Below, in pieces: positions 1-8,511 of a DNA stretch of 37,524 nucleotides (positions are counted from its first letter, which is position 1; each line of letters begins with the position of its first letter). The DNA comes from Candidatus Nitrosopumilus sp. (GTDB lineage Archaea > Thermoproteota > Nitrososphaeria > Nitrososphaerales > Nitrosopumilaceae). Under the pieces are notes generated by a model. The model made no database searches. It was not told the DNA's origin and saw only the letters and a list, made by a program, of their open reading frames with translations. Made by a program: the position numbers and the translations under genes. The stretch covers positions 1-37,524 of the forward strand of contig JACERO010000033.1 in NCBI GenBank assembly GCA_013911135.1, read 5' to 3'.

Positions 1-1
1 C

Positions 2-603
2 AAATTGTTATTAGTTGATAGAGAGTTTTTTACAGCTGGAATAATTTCTGTGATAAAACAAAAACACTTGAAATTTCTAATGCCTGCAAAAAAGACTCCA
101 AGAATTAAAGATGCCATTTTACAATATGTTAATGGAGATAGAAAATCAATTTCAAATTGTATGATACAATCCGCATCAGGGCATGTCGAGTCATTTACTC
201 TAGTCATTTTACCAAACAAGAATGCAAGAAAAAAATCAAATCTTACAGACCAGTACATTACATTTGCAACAAATATTTCACCAAAAGAAATATCACACAA
301 CATACAATCCATTCCAACTGATTACAAGCAACGGTGGGGAATAGAGACAGGTTATGCCTGCATAGGAAGATTCAGACCAAAAACTATAGTTCAAACCAAT
401 CCATAAGGTTGCTATACTTTTACTATTCATTAATTTTGTACAATGCATGGATTATTACAAATTTGATAATATCTGAAGAATCGGATATACAAAATTACAA
501 ACCAATCATATCAATTGAAACTCTCAAATATTTCTTTGTGAAAATGATTGTGTATTATTTTAGAAATAACAAAAATAATTATTTCCTAGAATGTGTAATT
601 TGA
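2..603 (+). pseudogene. DDE (IS4-like) transposase, 3' part, frameshifted
   Basis: The reading frame runs in from the window edge, so the 5' part is missing. The first frame (to 406) carries an Asp context VDREFF near its start and YKQRWGIETGY, which fit the second Asp and the Glu of an IS4-type DDE transposase. Family members usually continue through a Y/W-rich C-terminal segment. That segment (IRLLYFYYSLILYNAWII) lies in another frame ending at 603, so a single-base indel sits at about 395-405. No slippery heptamer is visible, so decay is more likely than programmed frameshifting. Terminal inverted repeats cannot be judged because the left end is outside the window. Confidence 0.75.
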
Positions 604-616
604 TGTACTTTCCCAT

Positions 617-976
617 CTACTGGTAACATGATGTTTCAATTGATTCTAGCAGTTTAGTCAGGTTACATGGTTTTAAGAAGACACCTGTGACCTCTTTTTT
701 CAGATTTCGATTTTCCAAATAAGCAGTTATAACAAAAATCTTTGCGTTGGGATTTTTCTTTTTAATTTCTTTTATCGCATAGTTTCCATCATATTTGGGC
801 ATCTTCATATCTAAGATAACAAAGTCTGGGTTTTTTTCCTCAAATAATGCAGCTGCTTCACATCCTGTGAAACCTTTACCAACTACCTCATGCCCTTTTA
901 CATCAAAAAATGTTGATAGTGATTCCACTGCATCATCATCGTCATCAATTATTATTCCTGATAGTTTCTGTTTCAT
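617..976 (-). CDS. Single-domain response regulator (CheY-like receiver)
   Basis: This 119-residue protein is one receiver domain with no output domain. The acidic pocket is at Asp11-15, the phosphoacceptor is Asp56 in VILDMKMP, the switch Thr is Thr84, and the conserved Lys-Pro is Lys102-Pro103. It would relay phosphate from a histidine kinase to a partner protein in the cytoplasm; no kinase lies nearby. The gene stands alone between the transposase remnant and thi4. A TATA-like AT-rich element (about 1015-1028, read on the minus strand) lies at a suitable distance from the ATG at 976. The family call is secure; the pathway is unknown. Confidence 0.9.
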   Translation of the reverse strand: MKQKLSGIIIDDDDDAVESLSTFFDVKGHEVVGKGFTGCEAAALFEEKNPDFVILDMKMPKYDGNYAIKEIKKKNPNAKIFVITAYLENRNLKKEVTGVFLKPCNLTKLLESIETSCYQ

Positions 977-1160
977 ATGTTGTAGTTGTACTTTTTCAAT
1001 TATTTATCATGTATGTTGTTTAAAATAATTATACATTCAAAAAATATTTTACACTGTCATTTTCATAACGATCGCATAACTTGTTTTCATTAATTTACTC
1101 GTGAAAAATAGATAATGGATAAAACTAAATGTTAAAGAAAACCAATCTTTTAAAAAATAT

Positions 1161-1991
1161 TTATCTTTCTAACTCTTTGATTTTTGCTGCTGTAATTTCT
1201 GCCGCTCTTTTACCTGAGAATAGCATTGAGCCAAATGTTGGTCCCATTCTTGCCAATCCATGAGTTTCAGTAACTGACATACCTGCTGCAATTAGTCCTG
1301 GATACACTTCTCCTGTTTTGTGAACTACATGTTCCTCTCCATCATTGACAAACATTGGTTCCATTCCTTTCCATTTTGCTAGTCCTCTGTCTACTAGTCT
1401 CTTTACAGCTACAGAATCATGACCTGATGCATCGATGATTACTTTAGCTTCTAAAGCAATTGGATCAACGCATGTGATATTACGTGGTAATGCTGAAACT
1501 GGCATCCAATTAACTACAATTCCTGCTACTCTCCCATTCTTCAATACTAAATCGTCAAACTTGGTAAGTTGCAGAAATTTTACTCCTGCATCACATGCAG
1601 CTGCAATTAACTTTGATACTGCATGCGGTCCTGGTGTTAGATACAATCCCTCTGCAACTTTTTTGTATGGAACTCCTAGTTCATCCCAAATTTTTTGTGC
1701 AGGTTCTCTAACTGTGACAGGATTCATCATATACCCTCCTAACCAATAACCTCCTCCAAGATAGTTATTTTGTTCAATAACTAAAACTTTGTAACCCATG
1801 TTTGAAAGCTCTCTGCTTGCTGTTAATCCTGCAGGCCCAGCACCAATAATGATGACATCTGATTCAGCCCTGTCAATTAAAACATCATGAAATTCATTTG
1901 CGATTGCACGTGTAATTTCAACTTCACGTACATCAGTAAATATTTTAGAAGATTGTTCTGCAACTGTTGCTTCTTGCATGTGGATTTTCAT
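1161..1991 (-). CDS. thi4: Thiamine thiazole synthase (Thi4 / ribose-1,5-bisphosphate-type thiazole synthase)
   Basis: This 276-residue FAD/NAD-fold protein makes the thiazole phosphate moiety of thiamine from NAD, glycine and sulfur. The dinucleotide motif is GAGPAG (50-55), followed by an acidic/Gly-rich stretch near 72-86 (NNYLGGGYWLGGY), and Thi4 signatures DASGHD (187-192) and RMGPTFGSMLFSG (248-260). Cys174, just before VDP, falls where yeast Thi4 has the sulfur-donating Cys and where methanogen Thi4 has His. A suicidal, single-turnover mechanism is therefore inferred. The gene is transcribed divergently from the nitrite/sulfite reductase. No TPP riboswitch was seen upstream. A second ATG four codons in (1979) is possible. 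Confidence 0.93.
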   Translation of the reverse strand: MKIHMQEATVAEQSSKIFTDVREVEITRAIANEFHDVLIDRAESDVIIIGAGPAGLTASRELSNMGYKVLVIEQNNYLGGGYWLGGYMMNPVTVREPAQKIWDELGVPYKKVAEGLYLTPGPHAVSKLIAAACDAGVKFLQLTKFDDLVLKNGRVAGIVVNWMPVSALPRNITCVDPIALEAKVIIDASGHDSVAVKRLVDRGLAKWKGMEPMFVNDGEEHVVHKTGEVYPGLIAAGMSVTETHGLARMGPTFGSMLFSGKRAAEITAAKIKELER

Positions 1992-2143
1992 TCTATGAAC
2001 CCATTAATACTTTCTCACAATTTTTTTCAAAAATTAGGTGATACTAATGATTTCTATCTAATTGGGATTGGCCAAGAAGTAAAAAACAGGAAAATTATGT
2101 ACTTTGCTGAAATTTTTCTCCTAAAACCTCCATATATCATAAA

Positions 2144-2150
2144 TTTATAA
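2144..2150 (+). promoter_or_regulatory. TATA box for the nitrite/sulfite reductase gene
   Basis: The run AAATTTATAA ends about 26 nt before the ATG at 2176, the spacing expected for an archaeal TATA box and a leaderless transcript. No Shine-Dalgarno sequence precedes the ATG. Confidence 0.5.
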
Positions 2151-2175
2151 CTAAATTCAAAGGAATTTTCTTGTA

Positions 2176-3984
2176 ATGACTATATCTAATCTAAAACAAT
2201 CTAGACCTGATTCTGCAAAACCCAAAATTGATTGGGCTAAAGTAGAAGAGGCAGATAATTTTGCAAAGACCGTAAAGCTATTCCGTCAAGGAAGATATGA
2301 TGCAGATAGTTTTAGACGATTTAGACTTCAACATGGTGCATATGGTACTCGAATGACTGGTGATTATGCCATGGTCCGAGTCAAAATCCCTGCAGGTGAA
2401 ATTTATCCACATCAACTTGAAAAAATATCTCAACTAAGTGAGCAGTTTTCAATAGGTAGTGCACACTTTTCAACAAGAGAAAACATTCAACTGCACTGGG
2501 TCGTCCTTGAAGATGTCTCAGAAATATTTCGAGGTCTTACTGAAGTTGGTCTTACATCAAGAGAAGCATGTGGGAATACAGTCAGAAATGTTATGTGTAG
2601 TCCTTTGTCGGGTGTTTGTTCTGATGAAGAATTTGATTCAACTCCATATGCACTTGCAACAGCACGATTCTTTTTGAGAAATCCAATGGCACAAAACCTT
2701 CCACGAAAATTCAAATTCAATTTTACTTGTTGCGAGAAACATGGAATGGTGAGAATGGTTGATGTTGGATTAATCCCTCAGATACGAGAAATTGACGGAA
2801 CTTCTCAACGAGGTTTCAAAATCTTCCTTGGAGGTGGATTGGGAAATAAATCATTTGTTGGACATCAATTAGAAGAATTTACTCCTGAAGAAGATTTAGT
2901 GTATACTTCAATGGCTGTATTGAGAATCTTTGATAGACTTGGTGATAGAAAAAACATGGCACGAAATAGAATGCGTTATCTTGTAAATGATATGGGCTGG
3001 GAAAAATTCCAAAATCTAGTTCTAAAAGAAAGAGCAATTGTAAGGGCTACTCAATCAGTAATTACTCAATTAGAAGTTGATCACACCCCAAATGAAATCA
3101 AACGACCAATTCGAATTAGTGATGAGAGTGGTGAAGCAGCACCTGAAGGTTATGCACGATGGCTCAAAACAAATACTGTTAAACAAAAACAATCTGGCTA
3201 TAGTTCTATCTTTATCACTCTTGAGGCCGGAGATATCACTGCAAGTCAACTTGATGCATTGGCAGACCTCATTCGTGACTTTTCTTCTGAAGGCAAAGCA
3301 AGATTTGGTTTTGTGCAAAATGTAGCATTACGTTATGTACATGAAGATGATTTACCACGTTTGTATTCCAAACTTCTAGAGGTGGGATTGGCAAAATCCG
3401 GTGCATTAACTATGACTGCTCCTATTGGTTGTTCGGGAACAACTTCGTGTAATCTTGCATTAACAAATTCACATAGACTAGCAAAAGAAATTCAAAGAAA
3501 ACTCCTTGAGTTAAAATTTGATGAAGATGATGATCTGAGTGACTCTTCTATTAAGATAAGTGGCTGTCCAAATTCCTGCGGTCAACATGGAATTGCGACT
3601 ATTGGGTTCTTTGGAGGTGGAGGACGTGTTGGAAAAGATATGTATGCAAATTACCAGATGTCTTTAGGTGGACGCTCTGATGGTGATACAATGTTGGGTC
3701 AAACATGTCTTAGGGTTCCTGCAAAAAGAGTAATTCCTGTAATTCTAAAAATCATTGAACTATTCAAACAAAATAAGAAATCTGATGATAATCTTCAATC
3801 TTGGATTCATAGAGTTGTAAATAACAATGAAGACTCTGAGATAAAATCAATTAACGATATCAAAAAAGTTTTAGAACCCCTAGTAGTTCCTCCAACAAAA
3901 GAAGAGGATCCTGACTTTTACCTTGATTATGGTGATGATACTAGTTATCACACAAAAACTGGAAAGGGTGAATGTGCTGCTTGA
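2176..3984 (+). CDS. Siroheme/4Fe-4S nitrite or sulfite reductase (ferredoxin type)
   Basis: This 602-residue protein has the duplicated ferritin-like reductase layout of the NirA/Sir family, which carries out six-electron reduction of nitrite or sulfite. The cluster/siroheme ligands are Cys419-x5-Cys425 (GCSGTTSC) and Cys464-x3-Cys468 (GCPNSCGQHG). The N-terminal half has the parasite-domain signature FSTRENIQLHWV. Length is normal for the family. Substrate cannot be decided from the motifs alone. The overlapping downstream rhodanese pair favours a role in assimilatory sulfur metabolism, but this is inference. The ATG at 2176 is supported by its promoter spacing. Confidence 0.92.
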   Translation: MTISNLKQSRPDSAKPKIDWAKVEEADNFAKTVKLFRQGRYDADSFRRFRLQHGAYGTRMTGDYAMVRVKIPAGEIYPHQLEKISQLSEQFSIGSAHFSTRENIQLHWVVLEDVSEIFRGLTEVGLTSREACGNTVRNVMCSPLSGVCSDEEFDSTPYALATARFFLRNPMAQNLPRKFKFNFTCCEKHGMVRMVDVGLIPQIREIDGTSQRGFKIFLGGGLGNKSFVGHQLEEFTPEEDLVYTSMAVLRIFDRLGDRKNMARNRMRYLVNDMGWEKFQNLVLKERAIVRATQSVITQLEVDHTPNEIKRPIRISDESGEAAPEGYARWLKTNTVKQKQSGYSSIFITLEAGDITASQLDALADLIRDFSSEGKARFGFVQNVALRYVHEDDLPRLYSKLLEVGLAKSGALTMTAPIGCSGTTSCNLALTNSHRLAKEIQRKLLELKFDEDDDLSDSSIKISGCPNSCGQHGIATIGFFGGGGRVGKDMYANYQMSLGGRSDGDTMLGQTCLRVPAKRVIPVILKIIELFKQNKKSDDNLQSWIHRVVNNNEDSEIKSINDIKKVLEPLVVPPTKEEDPDFYLDYGDDTSYHTKTGKGECAA

Positions 3985-4778
3985 CAGACTCTGGTAAAAT
4001 AACAACTGATGTTGACTCTTTACGATCAGAAATAAGAGACAAAAGCATTAGAGTAATTGATGTTAGACGAGAAGATGATTACAAACAAGACCATATTCCT
4101 ACTGCTGTAAATTTACCCCTAGCAAATCTTTTGTCTGACGATAGTCCAGAACGTATTTTGAAACTCATAAACGCTATGGGAATTGATAATGAAACACCTG
4201 TTGTTGTTTATGATGACACTTTTGGTGCTTTGGCATCAAGAGTGGCGTGGACTTTGGAATACATTGGGCATTCAGATGTAACTTTACTTGAAACCACTTA
4301 TGGTCATTGGAAATCATTGGGATTGGAAAGTGATTCTAATATTCCTGAAATACAAAGCAAGGAACACTCTATGAATCTACAACCAAATATTTTGGCAACC
4401 TCTGATTATTTGGAAAGTGCAAAAGATAGAGATGATGTAATCTTGATTGATAATAGGGAGCGCCTAAATTATCTTGAACAACATATTCCGGGAGCAATTA
4501 GCTTACCTTACAGAACACTTGCCAGTAACAATAAAATTTTACGCCCAAAAGAGGACATGAAACGATTACTTGAAAATCGAGGAGTTACTGGAAATTCAGA
4601 AATCATTACTTATTGTGGTAGTGTGGGAACTCTTTCTGGATTAGCATATTATGCACTAAAATCTGTAGACCTGCCTAATACAAAATTATATGTTCGTTCT
4701 TTTAAGGAATGGAAAAATCTTCAAAAACCTACAGCAAAACAAGAAGATGCTAGCTATTGGGATTTGTCTGCAGAATAA
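3981..4778 (+). CDS. Tandem-domain rhodanese (thiosulfate/3-mercaptopyruvate sulfurtransferase type)
   Basis: Two rhodanese domains lie in tandem. The N-terminal one lacks the catalytic Cys (VVYDDTFGALASR), as is usual for the noncatalytic half. The C-terminal one has it in ITYCGSVGTLSG. The enzyme moves sulfane sulfur between donors and acceptors. The frame is open from an ATG at 3972, but GGTGA at 3967-3971 directly abuts that ATG. The same GGTGA lies 9 nt before a TTG at 3981, which overlaps the upstream stop codon (TTGA). I therefore prefer TTG 3981. It is translationally coupled to the reductase, suggesting joint work in sulfur assimilation or sulfite/thiosulfate handling. It ends flush against the convergent TPR gene. 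Confidence 0.88.
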   Translation: MTDSGKITTDVDSLRSEIRDKSIRVIDVRREDDYKQDHIPTAVNLPLANLLSDDSPERILKLINAMGIDNETPVVVYDDTFGALASRVAWTLEYIGHSDVTLLETTYGHWKSLGLESDSNIPEIQSKEHSMNLQPNILATSDYLESAKDRDDVILIDNRERLNYLEQHIPGAISLPYRTLASNNKILRPKEDMKRLLENRGVTGNSEIITYCGSVGTLSGLAYYALKSVDLPNTKLYVRSFKEWKNLQKPTAKQEDASYWDLSAE

Positions 4779-5942
4779 TTATGTAATCTCATTTCTGAGC
4801 TTTTTAGTAATTGTTACTTCAATGTTATCAAATAATGTTAACATCTTGTCTTTGTTATCTATAATATAATCCTCACCTCTATCTTTTAATCTAATCTTCC
4901 ACAATCTTATTTCTCTGTGTTCATCTAAGAACATTTCAATCATCTGTTCACCTGATTTTTCAATGTCTGTGAATTCTTCGAAAACATTCAAAGTTTTCTC
5001 CACGTCTTCTTCTTCAATTGCCTCTCTTACAGATTGAATAGCTTGGCTGAGTTCTTTCAAATTCTTAATTGGTCTTGGTAATGTTTTTCTTGTAATTCCA
5101 AATAATCCCTTTCTTTCTTTACCTATTCTTTCTGCAACATTAGGTGCAAGATCATAAATTGGAATTTTACTTAGACCATCTCTCTTTTCATTTTGTACTA
5201 ACAGTCCTTTTTCTAATAATTTTTTTAATCCTGTTTCTGCATCTACTCTATCAAGATATGTTGTCCAGACAATTGCACCAAGTGTATGATATCCTTGTCT
5301 AACTGATTCTAAAACTACAACTTCTTGAATTCTCTTGAATCCTTCTTCTATTCTTACATTTTTAAAATCAAAGTCTCGAATTGATCTTCTAGCATTTTTA
5401 ACATCGATTTCAATTGAACGTTTCAATGCTTCTAATGAATCTGGTACTTGATTTAGTAATGACAAGAAACAAGCTTTGTTGTACCAAGCCATTCCATACG
5501 TTGGGTCTGATTCAATTGCTTTTTCAACTTCATCTAATGCTTTGGCATATTTTTTTTGTTCATAATGTACTAGTCCTTTAAGATTCCAAACTTCTGGATT
5601 TGTAACATCAATATCTAAAATTTTATCATAAATTCTTATTGCTTCATTGTGCTCACCCAAATGAAATCTAGCATAACCTAACTTCATCAAAGTCTCTACG
5701 CTGTTAGGATCAATTCTTAGCGCTTGCTGAAATAACTCACAAGCCTCTTCTAGTTTTTCATCTGCCATACGATTAATTCCTTTTTTGAATAATTTCTTGC
5801 GATTATAGTCTGCATCAACTAGGCTGGTCTCTTTTACCTTGACTTTTTCTACCTTTGATTCATCTACCTTTGATTCATCTACCTTTGATTCATCTACCTT
5901 TGATTTCTTTCCGAATGGCTTCTTCACTAGCTCAAACTGCAA
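4779..5942 (-). CDS. TPR-repeat protein with C-terminal winged-helix-like region
   Basis: A protein of up to 387 residues. The N-terminus is a charged tail with KVDES repeated three times (15-nt tandem repeat). Residues about 45-180 hold four TPR-type helix pairs (for example AWYNKACFLSLLNQ and DEVEKAIESDPTYGMAWYNK). The C-terminal half looks alpha-helical and may contain a winged helix (GLKKLLEKGLLVQNEKRDG). It is probably a protein-protein scaffold; no enzymatic motif is seen. The frame opens at TTG 5942, but GTG 5927 fits better with a TATA-like element at about 5952-5960 and leaderless initiation. Its stop codon abuts that of the convergent rhodanese gene. Confidence 0.8.
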   Translation of the reverse strand: MQFELVKKPFGKKSKVDESKVDESKVDESKVEKVKVKETSLVDADYNRKKLFKKGINRMADEKLEEACELFQQALRIDPNSVETLMKLGYARFHLGEHNEAIRIYDKILDIDVTNPEVWNLKGLVHYEQKKYAKALDEVEKAIESDPTYGMAWYNKACFLSLLNQVPDSLEALKRSIEIDVKNARRSIRDFDFKNVRIEEGFKRIQEVVVLESVRQGYHTLGAIVWTTYLDRVDAETGLKKLLEKGLLVQNEKRDGLSKIPIYDLAPNVAERIGKERKGLFGITRKTLPRPIKNLKELSQAIQSVREAIEEEDVEKTLNVFEEFTDIEKSGEQMIEMFLDEHREIRLWKIRLKDRGEDYIIDNKDKMLTLFDNIEVTITKKLRNEIT

Positions 5943-6031
5943 TTTTATCTAGATAAATACTATCCTTAATGGGCTTGACTCTGTTTATACTGTATTTCAA
6001 AAAAGCTTATGCGATCTAAATACAGAAATAC

Positions 6032-7624
6032 TTGAAATATGCACAAACGAATGTGTCATCTCAGTCCAGAGTCGAAATTCAAGGACCTGCACCTTTTAAA
6101 CAATCAGGTGTCTACGAAGCACAAATTGCAATAACTGACAGTAAACCTTCAGATGATTCAATTCGAACTAAGCAATTTCCATCTTTGTGGAGGAGTAATT
6201 TCCACCTTAGGGTAAAAGATGGTGTATTTTCTGAAACAATTGGGTCTACTGAAAACCCACTTCCTTCATCAATAAATAATCTTGATAAAGTTTGGATTGT
6301 TGTAACTGATCTATTTTCTTCATTACATACTGTGTTTGATGTTTCTTTGACGAAATCAACACGAAAACTACAACCTGAACCTAAACCAATTTCTGAAAGT
6401 CCAAAACCAAAACGTTCTACAAAACCCAATTCACTTGTTAGCTCTACTGGTCTGCAAGGTTCCACTGGTGACAAAGGTCCACTTGGTCTGCAAGGTTCTG
6501 CAGGAGATAAAGGTCCTGAAGGTATACTTGGTCAACCCGGTGACAAAGGTTCACTTGGTGACAAAGGTTCACTTGGTGACAAAGGTCTTCCAGGTGACAA
6601 AGGTCTTCCAGGTGACAAAGGTCTTCCAGGTGACAAAGGTCTTCCAGGTGACAAAGGTCTTCCAGGTGACAAAGGTCTTCCAGGTGATAAAGGAGTTACT
6701 GGAGATAAAGGAGATAAGGGTGACAAAGGAATTGCTGGTCCACCTGGTGACAAAGGAGAAAAAGGCCCAACAGGTTCTGCAGGTGAAAAAGGTCAAACCG
6801 GAATAAAAGGTCCGCTTGGCTCAACCGGAGAAAAAGGTCCAACTGGTCAACCCGGTGACAAAGGAGCATCTGGATTAAGAGGTTCTCCTGGAGAAAAAGG
6901 TGACAAAGGTTCACTTGGCCCATCTGGTGACAAAGGATTAACAGGTCCAACAGGTATTCCTGGAGAAAAAGGTCCAACTGGAATAACTGGTGTTCAAGGT
7001 GAAAAAGGAATACAAGGACTTTCTGGTCCTATTGGAGAAAAAGGTACTTCAGGTCCAACAGGACCTATTGGAGGAAAAGGTTCAACTGGAATCACTGGCC
7101 CAACCGGAGAAAAAGGTAACAAAGGTCCTGAAGGTACAACCGGCGACAAAGGCCCACAAGGCCCACAAGGTCCTGCAGGATCTAAAGGACTTACAGGAGT
7201 TCCAGGTCCACAAGGAGAAAAAGGTGACAAAGGTCCACTTGGTCCACAAGGAGAAAAAGGTTCAACTGGTCCACTTGGTACAACCGGCGACAAAGGCCCA
7301 CAAGGTTCTCAGGGTGAACGAGGTGTAACTGGTCCACCAGGAGAAAAAGGCCCACAAGGCCCACAAGGAATTCAAGGTCCACAAGGTGAACGTGGTCCAA
7401 ACGGTCCAATAGGTCCATCAGGCGAACAAGGTACATCCGGTGAGCAAGGTCCAATTGGCCCACCCGGTCCTAGAGGTCCACCCGGTCCACCCGGAGAAAA
7501 AGGTCCATCAGGTGGAATGTCTTCTGAACAAAAAACAATCTTCAAAGAACTATTAGAAATTCTGACAAACAAAAACATCATCACAACTGAAGAACAAATT
7601 AAACTAATGAGTTATCTTTACTAA
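6032..7624 (+). CDS. Collagen-like triple-helix repeat protein
   Basis: A 530-residue protein in three parts. Residues 1-139 form a globular N-terminal region with no signal peptide or membrane segment, ending in a Pro/Lys-rich linker. Residues about 140-495 are an apparently uninterrupted Gly-X-Y run of about 118 triplets, dominated by GDK, GEK, GPT and GPQ. The last about 35 residues ([20 protein letters not shown]) resemble a short SHOCT-like helical oligomerisation tail. Lys-Gly-Asp/Glu pairs are the kind that stabilise bacterial collagens without hydroxyproline. It is probably a trimeric rod, but localisation is unclear. The start is uncertain: TTG 6032, with a TATA-like AAAAAAGCTTATG about 25 nt upstream, or GTG 6053. 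Confidence 0.9.
   Translation: MKYAQTNVSSQSRVEIQGPAPFKQSGVYEAQIAITDSKPSDDSIRTKQFPSLWRSNFHLRVKDGVFSETIGSTENPLPSSINNLDKVWIVVTDLFSSLHTVFDVSLTKSTRKLQPEPKPISESPKPKRSTKPNSLVSSTGLQGSTGDKGPLGLQGSAGDKGPEGILGQPGDKGSLGDKGSLGDKGLPGDKGLPGDKGLPGDKGLPGDKGLPGDKGLPGDKGVTGDKGDKGDKGIAGPPGDKGEKGPTGSAGEKGQTGIKGPLGSTGEKGPTGQPGDKGASGLRGSPGEKGDKGSLGPSGDKGLTGPTGIPGEKGPTGITGVQGEKGIQGLSGPIGEKGTSGPTGPIGGKGSTGITGPTGEKGNKGPEGTTGDKGPQGPQGPAGSKGLTGVPGPQGEKGDKGPLGPQGEKGSTGPLGTTGDKGPQGSQGERGVTGPPGEKGPQGPQGIQGPQGERGPNGPIGPSGEQGTSGEQGPIGPPGPRGPPGPPGEKGPSGGMSSEQKTIFKELLEILTNKNIITTEEQIKLMSYLY
6575..6682 (+). repeat. Six perfect 18-nt tandem repeats inside the collagen-like gene
   Basis: Six identical copies of an 18-nt unit encode Gly-Asp-Lys-Gly-Leu-Pro. 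They are preceded by two copies of a close variant (6539-6574, encoding GDKGSL). Identity at the third codon positions shows recent slippage or recombination expansion. The array length is probably polymorphic between strains. Confidence 0.95.
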
Positions 7625-7646
7625 TCAGGTTGAATAGGTAATTACA

Positions 7647-7931
7647 ATGAGTGAAAAACCAACTAAAATTGAATTTGAAATATTAGACTACAAACGATTA
7701 GAAAATGATTTTGTATCTTTCAAATTAGAAGATGGAACCGTCGTTAAAGTTAAAGTTGATTTGGATAGAGTTGGCAAAGCTACCAACTACAAAAACCCTG
7801 ATGGAACTCCTCACTATGCGATTAGTACTGCCATCAAACTATCAATTGTACCTCCTGATAAAAAATTCTCAGTAGAAAAGAAATCAGTTAAAGGAACAAA
7901 TACACAACCTCCGGGACAAATGTTTAGTTAA
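7647..7931 (+). CDS. Conserved-looking hypothetical protein downstream of the collagen-like gene
   Basis: I do not recognise this 94-residue protein. It has alternating beta-type segments (FEILDYKRLENDFVSFKLED) and a short flexible Gln/Pro tail, with no membrane segment, signal peptide or Cys. The ATG lies 22 nt after the collagen-like stop codon, so the two may be cotranscribed. It could be a small beta-barrel or adaptor-like protein. A joint function with the collagen-like protein is only suggested by spacing. Confidence 0.7.
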   Translation: MSEKPTKIEFEILDYKRLENDFVSFKLEDGTVVKVKVDLDRVGKATNYKNPDGTPHYAISTAIKLSIVPPDKKFSVEKKSVKGTNTQPPGQMFS

Positions 7932-7999
7932 CACTGATTTAGGATTCAGAAAAAGGAAAACAATTCGTCGTCTAAATGACGATTGTTAATTTTACGATA

Positions 8000-8203
8000 T
8001 TATCGTCTACGTTTAGCTGCTTTTCTTTTTGGAGTTGCTTTACGTTTAGCTGCTTTTCTTTTTGGAGTTGCTTTACGTTTAGCTGCTTTTCTTTTTGGAG
8101 CTGCTTTACGTTTAGCTGCTTTTCTTTTTGGAGCTGCTTTACGTTTAGCTGCTTTTCTTTTTGGAGTTGCTTTACGTTTAGCTGCTTTTCTTTTTACTGC
8201 CAT
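8000..8203 (-). CDS. Lys/Arg/Ala repeat protein (histone H1-tail-like, probably DNA- or RNA-binding)
   Basis: This 67-residue protein is almost entirely an 11-residue repeat, KRKAAKRKATP or KRKAAKRKAAP, in five full copies and one partial copy, ending RRR. More than half the residues are basic and none acidic. Such sequences resemble H1/HC2-type tails and are expected to bind nucleic acid nonspecifically. The DNA is a 33-nt tandem repeat, which also leaves two plus-strand frames open; those are shadows. The minus-strand frame is preferred because its ATG, protein composition and clean TAA make sense. It is a candidate chromatin or RNP protein. Confidence 0.75.
   Translation of the reverse strand: MAVKRKAAKRKATPKRKAAKRKAAPKRKAAKRKAAPKRKAAKRKATPKRKAAKRKATPKRKAAKRRR
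8011..8190. repeat. 33-nt tandem repeat array encoding the basic protein
   Basis: About five and a half copies of a 33-nt unit differ only at one position, switching Thr and Ala codons. The array is coding sequence, not a CRISPR: there are no unique spacers. Confidence 0.9.
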
Positions 8204-8318
8204 TGCTGAGTCGACATTTTCATTGTTTTTCAGTGGTTAAACTAAAGAAAATTACACAAATTGATAACAAATTATCAAGCGATTTTTTCTCATAAATTTT
8301 TTTTGAACGTAAAATTTT

Positions 8319-8495
8319 TCAATAAACACTTTCTGCAGATGGTCTTCTTCCCTGTAGCCAACCAGTTTTACCACAAATTGTGCATTTGTACTTTCTTCTA
8401 TGCTTGTATGTGGCCATTTTTGGAAGAAAAATTAATTCTTGTTTTGTTTTTGTCATACAATATGTGCACCATCTGTGCTCAATTTCTTGATTCAT
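8319..8495 (-). CDS. 58-residue zinc-ribbon protein
   Basis: Translated directly from the sequence: ATG at 8493-8495, TGA at 8319-8321, 58 residues. It has two CxxC knuckles, WCTYC and KCTIC, separated by a basic segment (MATYKHRRKY), and ends WLQGRRPSAESVY. This is a compact zinc ribbon suited to binding RNA, the ribosome or a protein. It starts 16 nt after the DRG GTPase stop codon on the same strand, so the two form an operon. Eukaryotic DRG GTPases work with zinc-finger partners (DFRP), so a link is plausible but unproven. Confidence 0.82.
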   Translation of the reverse strand: MNQEIEHRWCTYCMTKTKQELIFLPKMATYKHRRKYKCTICGKTGWLQGRRPSAESVY

Positions 8496-8511
8496 GTTAC
8501 AATTTTTTGCA

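Noticed and set aside
334-603. Programmed frameshift in the transposase
   Set aside because: No A-rich or other slippery heptamer is visible at the frame change; simple decay is more likely.
1992-2175. TPP riboswitch upstream of thi4
   Set aside because: The conserved CUGAGA and related core elements of the thiamine aptamer are not present on the minus strand.
6539-6682. CRISPR-like array
   Set aside because: The repeats are contiguous with no unique spacers and encode protein.
6435-7584. Several long open frames on both strands inside the collagen-like gene
   Set aside because: They follow from the Gly-X-Y codon periodicity and have implausible compositions; the long plus-strand frame explains the region.
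7976-8240. Two plus-strand ORFs over the basic-protein repeat
   Set aside because: They are shadows of a 33-nt repeat whose length is a multiple of three, so all frames repeat without stops.
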